DNA from: Actinomycetota bacterium
GTDB taxonomy: Bacteria; Actinomycetota; Thermoleophilia; Gaiellales; Gaiellaceae
Assembly (NCBI GenBank): GCA_013696595.1
Contig: JACCYG010000132.1
Coordinates: 1-13,842 of the forward strand
Reading direction: 5' to 3'
DNA: 13,842 nt
The translations under genes were made by a program, and so were the position numbers. Within the stretch, counting starts at the first letter, position 1, and every line of letters starts with the position of its first letter. The notes beneath the pieces were generated by a model. That model saw only the letters and a program-made list of their open reading frames with translations, was not told where the DNA came from and ran no database searches. This document shows, one piece after another, positions 6,205 through 11,832 of the stretch.

Positions 6205-6210
6205 TACACT
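6205..6210 (+). promoter_or_regulatory. Putative -10 element for recO
   Basis: TACACT ends six bases before ATG 6217. It lies within the longer open frame that begins at 6148, which supports 6217 rather than 6148 as the real recO start. No Shine-Dalgarno sequence is present, consistent with a leaderless mRNA. Confidence 0.45.
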
Positions 6211-6216
6211 GATCTG

Positions 6217-6960
6217 ATGGCGGGAACCTGGAAGACGGAGGCCGTCGTCCTGCGCTCGATCCGCTACGGCGAGGCCGACCGCGTCCTCCATCTCTACACC
6301 CTCGAGCGCGGCCGGATCGGCGCGATCGCCAAGGGCGCGCGCAAGACGAAGTCGCGCTTCGGCGCGCGTCTCGAGCCGTTCAGTCACGTCGAGCTCCTCT
6401 TACACGAAGGCCGCGGCGAGCTCCACACCGTCACGGGCGCCGACCTCATCCGTTCGCACGACACGAGCCGGTCCGACGCCTACCGAATGGCCGTCGGCCA
6501 CGTCGGTCTCGAGGCGATGCTTCGGCTCTTCATTGAGGGAGACGAGAACCGTCGCGCGTTCCATGCGCTGGCGCGCTTCCTCGATCTCCTCGACGACGTC
6601 GACGCGACGCTTCCGGCGAGACCGGGGCACGATCCGCTCGTCCTCTCGTTCCAGCTCAAGCTGCTCTGGCTCGCCGGCTACCTTCCGCACCTCGCCGGCT
6701 GCGCAGCGTGCGGAGAGGAGACCGGCCTCGTCGGCTTTTCCGCGCAGGCGGGCGGCGGCGTGTGCGCCTCGTGCGAGGCGGGCTCGCTTCCGGTCTCCTC
6801 CGAGGGCTTCGCAGGCATGCGTGACCTTCTCGAGCGGCCGCTCGCCGACGCGACCGCCGCCGGCGTGACCGACCGCGGCCGCCGCGACGCGCTCAGCGTG
6901 ATCGAGTCGTCATACGAGTACCACGGGGGCTTCCGCCTCAAGACGCTCGCGCAGAGATGA
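6217..6960 (+). CDS. recO: DNA repair protein RecO
   Basis: Recombination mediator that works with RecF/RecR to load RecA on SSB-coated gaps and anneals single strands. At 247 residues it is the usual length. The N-terminal OB-fold shows TEAVVLRSIRYGEADRVLHLY, IGAIAKGARKTKSRFGARLEPFSHVEL and the acidic/basic DNA-binding strand pattern; the C-terminal helical domain carries a zinc-finger motif, CAACGEE...CASC, near residues 165-187. ATG 6217 was chosen over ATG 6148 because homologous RecO proteins begin with a short leader before the EAVVLR motif, and because the -10-like TACACT sits six bases upstream. Its last 23 bases overlap the tail of the convergent minus-strand gene. In Firmicutes recO also directly precedes glyQS, so the order recO-glyQ-glyS looks ancestral here, with one gene inserted. 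Confidence 0.93.
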   Translation: MAGTWKTEAVVLRSIRYGEADRVLHLYTLERGRIGAIAKGARKTKSRFGARLEPFSHVELLLHEGRGELHTVTGADLIRSHDTSRSDAYRMAVGHVGLEAMLRLFIEGDENRRAFHALARFLDLLDDVDATLPARPGHDPLVLSFQLKLLWLAGYLPHLAGCAACGEETGLVGFSAQAGGGVCASCEAGSLPVSSEGFAGMRDLLERPLADATAAGVTDRGRRDALSVIESSYEYHGGFRLKTLAQR

Positions 6961-7810
6961 GCTCGATCCGCAGCTCGTGGCTTCCGTCGGGGAGCGGCGC
7001 CTCGTAGCTCAGGAGATGGCCGCCGTCGGAGAGCGGGAGGATGTCGAGGTAACGGACGTCGGACACCGGCCCCTCGTCGCCCTGAATGAGGCGGCCAGGC
7101 TCCCCCGCGGGCCACGCAAGACCGGTCCGCTCGGAGAAGTTCTCCTCCTTCGTGGCGCGGCCGTCGTAGGTGGCCCGGCCGTCGGGGAGGACGGCCGTGA
7201 CGCGAGCGCCGCGGGCATCCCACGTCCCCGGACGCGGCGCGAGCGCCGTGCCGTGCCAGTCCCACCCGAGGCCGTCGTCGCTCGTCGCGTACGCCGTGGT
7301 CATTCGGTCTTCCTCATCGGGCTTGTCGAGCGGATGGCAGCAGATCCAGGCGTGCCAGCGGCCGTTCGCGCGGCGGATCACAGGGTCCTTGAGGCCCGTT
7401 TGCTCGTCGCCGGGGAAGACCGTGCGAGGCTCCGCGTCGGCGAGCCCCTCGGGATCGGCAGCCTCCAGCGCGTCGATCCACCAATGCTTGCTACCGGGCG
7501 TGGCGCAGCAGACGTACAGGCGCCATGCACCCGTCTCGGTACGGACGAGCGCCGGGCGTTCGAGCGACATGGCGCCGAACCGCGCCTTGTCCAGCGTGAC
7601 CACCGGTGTGAGGCGCTCGCCGCCGTCCGTCCTCGCGACCACCGTGGTTGCGATGTCCTGGTCGACGACACGGATGCGGTAGGCGACGGCGAACGTTCCG
7701 TCGTCATCCGACGCTGCGCTCGGCGCACCGGCCCACGACCCGCGCCCGGTGGCCGGAGCTGGGACCGCGACCGTCGCGCGTCCCGTGCCCGGCAGCGGAA
7801 ATCCCTTCAT
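6938..7810 (-). CDS. Beta-propeller-like protein resembling the GH43/GH32 fold, function unknown
   Basis: A 290-residue protein without signal peptide or membrane segment. Repeated blade-like segments can be seen: SWAGAPSAASDDDGTFAVAYRIR (in part, residues 25-47), ERPALVRTETGAWRLYVCC (84-102), LKDPVIRRANGRWHAWICC (140-158), TTAYATSDDGLGWDW (171-185) and VRYLDILPLSDGGHLLSYE (252-270). The spacing and the DP.I...G.W.AW pattern resemble five-bladed propellers of the GH43/GH32 and glycoside phosphorylase type, but the usual first catalytic Asp is not obvious, so enzymatic activity is uncertain. Two blades carry vicinal cysteines at equivalent positions (101-102 and 157-158). ATG 7810 has TAGGGT six bases upstream on its strand. 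It is convergent with recO (23-base overlap) and divergent from glyQ. No specific substrate can be named. Confidence 0.82.
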   Translation of the reverse strand: MKGFPLPGTGRATVAVPAPATGRGSWAGAPSAASDDDGTFAVAYRIRVVDQDIATTVVARTDGGERLTPVVTLDKARFGAMSLERPALVRTETGAWRLYVCCATPGSKHWWIDALEAADPEGLADAEPRTVFPGDEQTGLKDPVIRRANGRWHAWICCHPLDKPDEEDRMTTAYATSDDGLGWDWHGTALAPRPGTWDARGARVTAVLPDGRATYDGRATKEENFSERTGLAWPAGEPGRLIQGDEGPVSDVRYLDILPLSDGGHLLSYEAPLPDGSHELRIELISARAS

Positions 7811-7816
7811 CCGATC

Positions 7817-7822
7817 ACCCTA
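7817..7822 (-). promoter_or_regulatory. Putative -10 element for the propeller protein gene
   Basis: On the minus strand TAGGGT ends six bases before ATG 7810. An 18-base spacer separates it from TTCCGG, half of the palindrome TTCCGGAA at 7839-7846, which is a possible weak -35. No Shine-Dalgarno sequence is seen. Confidence 0.38.
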
Positions 7823-7856
7823 ATCCCGGCAAAGCCCATTCCGGAAGGCCGCAAAC

Positions 7857-7862
7857 TACGAT
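7857..7862 (+). promoter_or_regulatory. Putative -10 element for the glyQ operon
   Basis: TACGAT ends nine bases before GTG 7872. Because it directly abuts the earlier in-frame GTG at 7863, that codon could not be translated from a transcript made here, which favours 7872 as the start. No recognisable -35 is present. Confidence 0.42.
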
Positions 7863-7871
7863 GTGGGCCGA

Positions 7872-8744
7872 GTGAGCCCGCCCACCTACCAGGAGATGCT
7901 GCTCGCGCTCGAGCGCTACTGGGCGGATTACGGCTGCGTGATCATGCAGCCGTACCACACTGAAGTCGGCGCGGGGACGTTCAATCCCGCCACGTTCCTG
8001 CGCTGCCTCGGTCCCGAGCCGTGGAAGGCGGCGTACGTCGAGCCTTCGATCCGCCCGTCCGACGGACGCTACGGGGAGAACCCGTACCGCTTTCAGAAGT
8101 ACTGGCAGTACCAGGTCGTCTTGAAGCCGGCGCCCGACGACGTCCTCGACGTCTACTTCAGCTCGCTCCGCGCGCTCGGGATCGATCCGCTCGACCACGA
8201 CATCCGGCTCGTCGAGGACGACTGGGAGGGCCCGACGCTCGGGGCCTCCGGGCTGGGATGGGAGGTCTGGGTCGACGGGCTCGAGGTCACGCAGTTCACG
8301 TACTTCCAGCAACTCGGCAGTCTCGATCTCGAGCTCATCACGGCCGAGATCGTGTACGGCATGGAGCGCATGGCCATGTTCCTGCAGGGGAAGCGGAGCG
8401 CGTTCGAGCTCGAGTGGGCCCCGGGCATCACCTGGGGCGACGTCTACCGCGAGAACGAGCGCCAGTTCTCCGTCTACAACTTCGAGGAAGCCGACGTTCC
8501 GACGCTGACACGGCGTTTCGAGGAGCACGAGCGCGAGTGCGAGCGCCTGCTCGACCGCGGCCTCCCGCTGCCCGCGTATGACCAGGTGCTCAAGTGCTCG
8601 CACACGTTCAACCTCCTCGATGCGCGCGGCGCGATCTCCGTGGCCGAGCGAGCCGGGTACATCGCGCGCGTGCGCACGCTTGCGCGGCGGGTCGCGCTCG
8701 CCTACCTGAAGCCGGGCGAGGAGGAGGAGCGGCCGGCCGCTTGA
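7872..8744 (+). CDS. glyQ: Glycyl-tRNA synthetase alpha subunit
   Basis: Catalytic subunit of the alpha2-beta2 glycyl-tRNA synthetase; it forms glycyl-adenylate and, with GlyS, charges tRNA-Gly in the cytosol. The 290 residues are close to the usual ~295-300. Strong family landmarks: YWADYGCVIMQPYHTEVGAG, the class II motif-2-like segment AYVEPSIRPSDGRYGENPYR, QKYWQYQVVLKP, ALGIDPLDHDIRLVEDDWE, GLGWEVWVDGLEVTQFTYFQ, and SHTFNLLDARGAISVAERAGY. GTG 7872 was chosen over in-frame GTG 7863, three codons upstream, because of the -10-like TACGAT at 7857-7862. Its TGA overlaps the TTG start of glyS (TTGA), and these are the first two genes of a coupled four-gene operon. Classical Streptomyces and Mycobacterium use a single-chain enzyme instead. 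Confidence 0.96.
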   Translation: MSPPTYQEMLLALERYWADYGCVIMQPYHTEVGAGTFNPATFLRCLGPEPWKAAYVEPSIRPSDGRYGENPYRFQKYWQYQVVLKPAPDDVLDVYFSSLRALGIDPLDHDIRLVEDDWEGPTLGASGLGWEVWVDGLEVTQFTYFQQLGSLDLELITAEIVYGMERMAMFLQGKRSAFELEWAPGITWGDVYRENERQFSVYNFEEADVPTLTRRFEEHERECERLLDRGLPLPAYDQVLKCSHTFNLLDARGAISVAERAGYIARVRTLARRVALAYLKPGEEEERPAA

Positions 8745-10714
8745 GCACCCTGCTCTTCGAGATCGGCTGCGAGGAGCTCCCCGCCGTGGCATGCCGCGAG
8801 GCCGAAGGCCAGCTCCCCGAGCTCGTCCGGCGCCACTTGGGGGCCGAGGGCGACCTGCGCGTGTTCGTCGGCCCGCGGCGCCTCGCGGTTCTCATCGACG
8901 GCATGCCCGAGAGTGAGCCGGACCGCGTGGAGCGAAACCGAGGACCGCGCGAGAGCGCGGCGTTCGACGAGGAAGGGCGGCCGACGCGTGCAGCAGAAGG
9001 ATTCGCGCGCGGAAACGGGGTCTCAGTCGACGAGCTCGAGCGCGCCGACGGATTCGTCTGGGCGGTGAAACGGGTGGAGGGCCGCTCCCTCGACGACGTG
9101 CTGCCGTCGGCGCTCGCGGACGTCGTCCGCGGCCTTTCCTTCTCGAAGTCCATGCGCTGGGACGGCAGCGGCCTCCGTTTCTCGCGCCCCGTCCGCTGGC
9201 TCTGCGTGAAGCTCGACGACCGGACGATCGCCGTGGAGCTCGAGGGGATTCCGACTGGAGGCGTGTCCTACGGTCACCGCTTCACCGCCGGCGAGACCGA
9301 GATCCCGCACGCGCGCGAGTACGCCGAGCGCCTGCGCGACGCGGGGGTCGAGCCCGACCAGGCGGTTCGCCGCGCCGAGATCGTGGCCGCGCTCGACGAG
9401 CTCGGCGACTGGGCCGACCCGCGCGGAGTGCTGGACGAGGTCATGCATCTGGTCGAGCGGCCGATGGTGCTGACGGGCTCATACGACGAGCGCTTCCTCG
9501 AACTGCCGCTGCGCGTAATCGAGACGGTCATGCAGTCGCACCAGCGGTACTTCCCGCTTGATCCCGGCCGTTTTGCGTTCGTCGCCAACGGGGTCTCGAG
9601 TGAAGCAGTGGTCGCCGGGAACGAAATGGTTCTCGCGGGCCGTCTCGACGACGCTGCGTTCTCGTACGAGCGGGACGTCGAGGTCGGGATCGAGCGGATG
9701 GCCGCCCGGCTCTCGGCCATCACCTTCCACGCGCGGGCCGGGAGCTTCGCCGACAAGGCCGCACGCCTGGCGGAGCTCTGCGAGACGCTCGGCGGAGGCG
9801 ACGCCTCGCGCGGGGCAGCGCGGCTTGCCAAGGCTGACCAGGCCTCGACGATGGTGCACGAGTTTCCCGAGCTCGAAGGGTTCATCGGCGGCGTCTACGC
9901 TCGCCTCGCAGGCGTCCCCGAGGGAGTCTCAGCTGCGGTCGAGGAGCACTACCTGCCCGATGCTGCCGGCGGCGACTTGCCTCAAACGGCGGCAGGGCGC
10001 GTCCTCTCGGCCGCGGACAAGGGCGACAATCTCGCCGTGGCGTTCGCGCTCGGCGAGCGGCCGACGGGCTCACGGGACCCGTACGGCCTTCGCCGCGCGG
10101 CGATCGGGCTTTGCCGCCTCGCCGTCGACGGCGGGCTCGAAATCGACGTACGCGCGCTCGTCGTGCGGGACCTTGCCCTTCTCGCCGACCAGGGCGCCGA
10201 GATCACGGACGATCCCGGGGACGTCTGGGACTTCGTGCTCGAGCGGCTCGAGGGCATTCTCGACGTTCCCGTCGAGTTCGTGCGCGCGGCGCGCGCCGGC
10301 GCGGTGACCGAGCTCGGCGCGGTCGCCCGACTTGCCGAGACGCTCGCACGCACCGTCGACTCGGACGAGTTCTCGCGCGCGTACACGGCGTACGACCGCG
10401 CAGCGCGCCTCGCGGGACGGAGCGACGGGGCAGCGTCGGCACTCGATCCGAAGCTCGCGACGGAAGAAGCCGAGGTCGCGCTCATCTCGGCGCTCTCCGA
10501 CGCGACTCCGCGCATCGAAGCGGCGGTCGGCGAGCGGGACTTCGAAGGGGCACTCGCGGCCGCGGCGGAGCTGGGGCCGCCGATAGACCGCTTCTTCGAC
10601 GACGTCCTCGTGATGGCCGAGGACGCCTCCGTGCGCGCGAACCGGCTGCGCCTCCTGCACGACGTGAGAGACGCCGTCGGGACGCTCGGCGACCTCTCGC
10701 AGATCCCGCGATGA
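8741..10714 (+). CDS. glyS: Glycyl-tRNA synthetase beta subunit
   Basis: tRNA-recognition partner of GlyQ. The 657 residues are slightly shorter than the typical 680-700. The TTG at 8741 overlaps the glyQ stop; a purine-rich GAGGAGGAGGAG ending about 10 bases upstream serves as ribosome-binding site, and translation begins STLLFEIGCEELPA, the conserved GlyS N-terminus, so upstream in-frame extension is rejected. Landmarks: SFSKSMRWDGSGLRFSRPVR, VMQSHQRYFPL, GNEMVLAGRLDDAAFSYERD, HEFPELEGFIGGVYARLAGV, EEHYLPDA, AADKGDNLAVAFALGERPTG followed by SRDPYGLRRAAIG (about residues 423-455), and a C-terminal DALR-type anticodon-binding helical domain ending FFDDVLVMAEDASVRANRL. Its TGA overlaps the ATG of ppsR (ATGA). 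Confidence 0.96.
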   Translation: MSTLLFEIGCEELPAVACREAEGQLPELVRRHLGAEGDLRVFVGPRRLAVLIDGMPESEPDRVERNRGPRESAAFDEEGRPTRAAEGFARGNGVSVDELERADGFVWAVKRVEGRSLDDVLPSALADVVRGLSFSKSMRWDGSGLRFSRPVRWLCVKLDDRTIAVELEGIPTGGVSYGHRFTAGETEIPHAREYAERLRDAGVEPDQAVRRAEIVAALDELGDWADPRGVLDEVMHLVERPMVLTGSYDERFLELPLRVIETVMQSHQRYFPLDPGRFAFVANGVSSEAVVAGNEMVLAGRLDDAAFSYERDVEVGIERMAARLSAITFHARAGSFADKAARLAELCETLGGGDASRGAARLAKADQASTMVHEFPELEGFIGGVYARLAGVPEGVSAAVEEHYLPDAAGGDLPQTAAGRVLSAADKGDNLAVAFALGERPTGSRDPYGLRRAAIGLCRLAVDGGLEIDVRALVVRDLALLADQGAEITDDPGDVWDFVLERLEGILDVPVEFVRAARAGAVTELGAVARLAETLARTVDSDEFSRAYTAYDRAARLAGRSDGAASALDPKLATEEAEVALISALSDATPRIEAAVGERDFEGALAAAAELGPPIDRFFDDVLVMAEDASVRANRLRLLHDVRDAVGTLGDLSQIPR

Positions 10715-11544
10715 GCGATCTCGTCGAGCTCCACGTCGTCTCCGACTCCACCGGCGAGACGGCCGCCAAGTTCGCGAAGGCGGTCGAGGAGCAGTTCCCC
10801 GATCTCGAGTTCGACGTAATCCGCCACCCGCGCATCACGAACGTCGACGACGTCCAGCTCGCCGCGGCCAGGGCCCGCGGCCGCCGCGCGGTCTTCCTGT
10901 ACACGATCGTCGAGCCGCGCTTCCGCGAGGCGATGCGCGACGTCTGCAAGCGCTACAAGGTCCATTACTGCGACCTGCTCGGGCATCCGATCGATGCCGT
11001 CACACGCGTCTCCGGCTCCCCGGCCCGGATGGAGCCTGGCGCGGGGCCCGTCCTCGATTCGGCCTACTTCAAGCGTATCGCGGCGATCGAGTTCGCGGTG
11101 CGCTTCGACGACGGCCTCGGCCACGGCCTGCACGAAGCGGACATCGTCCTCGTCGGCGTCTCCCGCAGCTCGAAGACGCCGCTCTCGATCTATCTCGGCT
11201 ATCTCGGCTACAAGACCGCGAACGTTCCGATCGTGCGGGGAATCGAGCCGCCGAAGGAACTGTGGGAGATCGAGCCCGCGAAGATCGTGGGCGTCACGAT
11301 GGAGGCCGAAGCCCTGCACGAGATCCGCACCGAGCGCGCGCGACACATGCGCGGGTCGAAGCGCGGCTACGCGGAGCTCCTCGAGATCTACGAGGAACTC
11401 GATCAGGCGGAGGCGATCCACCGTCGCCTCGGATGCCCGGTCATCGAGGTGTCGAACCTCGCCATCGAAGAGACGGCCCACCGGATCATCCGGCTCGTAG
11501 AACAGCGCCGGCTCGAGGCGGCGGCCGCCGCCGCGCGAGCATGA
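10711..11544 (+). CDS. PPDK regulatory protein (bifunctional Ser/Thr kinase and phosphorylase)
   Basis: DUF299/PDRP family protein, 277 residues, full length. It uses ADP to phosphorylate the active-site threonine of pyruvate, phosphate dikinase (inactivating it) and removes the phosphate by phosphorolysis with Pi. Landmarks: N-terminal HVVSDSTGETA; FDVIRHPRITN; VHYCDLLGHPIDAV; AIEFAVRFDDG; the P-loop GVSRSSKTPLSIYL with GVSRSSKT at 149-156; NVPIVRGIEPPKEL; and SKRGYAELLEIYEEL. PEP-synthase regulators (PpsR) belong to the same family, but the ppdK gene 290 bases downstream indicates PPDK as target. The ATG at 10711 lies in the glyS stop and its own stop overlaps the next start, both as ATGA, so it is translated from the glyQS transcript. 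Confidence 0.94.
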   Translation: MSDLVELHVVSDSTGETAAKFAKAVEEQFPDLEFDVIRHPRITNVDDVQLAAARARGRRAVFLYTIVEPRFREAMRDVCKRYKVHYCDLLGHPIDAVTRVSGSPARMEPGAGPVLDSAYFKRIAAIEFAVRFDDGLGHGLHEADIVLVGVSRSSKTPLSIYLGYLGYKTANVPIVRGIEPPKELWEIEPAKIVGVTMEAEALHEIRTERARHMRGSKRGYAELLEIYEELDQAEAIHRRLGCPVIEVSNLAIEETAHRIIRLVEQRRLEAAAAAARA

Positions 11545-11738
11545 GAGGCAACCGTAAGCCCATCCCGGTCTACTACTGGCCGCTCTGGATGGTGACGCTC
11601 GGCGTCGCTCTGATCGTGTTCTACGGCTTTCTGACCCCGATCTGGATGCTCGTCCGCTTCGTGGCATGGGTGAGCGAGCGCCGCTTGCTGAGGCCGCGTA
11701 CGGACACCGGAGCCCCCAAGAAGCAAGCCGTCAGGTAG
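11541..11738 (+). CDS. 65-residue membrane protein at the end of the glyQS operon
   Basis: Not recognised. The ATG at 11541 overlaps the ppsR stop as ATGA. A basic N-terminus (MRGNRKPIPVYY) is followed by a long hydrophobic, tryptophan-rich stretch, residues about 13-46 (WPLWMVTLGVALIVFYGF, then LTPIWMLVRFVAWV), long enough for one extended helix or a tight two-helix hairpin broken at Thr-Pro 32-33. A strongly basic tail follows (SERRLLRPRTDTGAPKKQAVR). Both ends are positively charged, which favours a hairpin with both ends inside. It is the last gene before the terminator at 11757, so it shares expression with glycyl-tRNA synthetase and the PPDK regulator. Function unknown. Confidence 0.78.
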   Translation: MRGNRKPIPVYYWPLWMVTLGVALIVFYGFLTPIWMLVRFVAWVSERRLLRPRTDTGAPKKQAVR

Positions 11739-11756
11739 CGCATGGCGTAGACGATT

Positions 11757-11793
11757 GGACTCGGTCCGCCCCGAGGCGGGCCGAGTCCTTTTT
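11757..11793 (+). terminator. Strong rho-independent terminator of the glyQ-glyS-ppsR operon
   Basis: Left arm GGACTCGGTCCGCC (11757-11770), loop CCGA, right arm GGCGGGCCGAGTCC (11775-11788), then TTTTT (11789-11793). This is a 14-bp stem with a single G-U pair. It starts 19 bases after the 65-residue gene and separates that operon from ppdK. Confidence 0.93.
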
Positions 11794-11797
11794 GCGT

Positions 11798-11825
11798 GCA
11801 GATCGCCAGGAATGGGAAGATCTGC
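11798..11825. repeat. Inverted repeat upstream of ppdK
   Basis: GCAGATC (11798-11804) and GATCTGC (11819-11825) are perfect 7-bp arms separated by 14 bases, so the half-sites start 21 bp apart, about two helical turns, on the same DNA face. The repeat ends seven bases before the ppdK ATG. It may be an operator for a dimeric regulator or a hairpin in the ppdK leader. Confidence 0.55.
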
Positions 11826-11832
11826 GGCGCCG

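Noticed and set aside
6148..6216. Extended recO start at ATG 6148
   Set aside because: The extra 23 residues resemble nothing in RecO, and the stretch contains the dyad and TACACT -10 element; ATG 6217 gives the normal N-terminus.
7839..7846. Palindrome TTCCGGAA between the propeller gene and glyQ
   Set aside because: Only 8 bp, likely by chance in GC-rich DNA; noted just as a possible weak -35 for the minus-strand gene.
6977..7963. 328-codon plus-strand frame opposite the propeller protein
   Set aside because: The minus strand shows repeated propeller blades with sensible codon use and a promoter-like start, while this plus frame has no motifs and would run into glyQ in the wrong frame.
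8594..8740. Extended glyS start 49 codons upstream
   Set aside because: This part overlaps the conserved end of glyQ in another frame and is Arg/Ala-rich noise; TTG 8741 begins right at the conserved GlyS N-terminus with a ribosome-binding sequence upstream.
11517..11532. 16-bp perfect palindrome GGCGGCGGCCGCCGCC at the end of ppsR
   Set aside because: It encodes the alanine run at the protein's C-terminus from GCG/GCC codons, and such palindromes arise easily from that; its position before the next ATG is probably incidental.
9982..11667. 561-codon minus-strand open frame opposite glyS and ppsR
   Set aside because: It is low-complexity, Ser/Arg-rich, crosses three real plus-strand genes and shows no domain; it is an antisense shadow.
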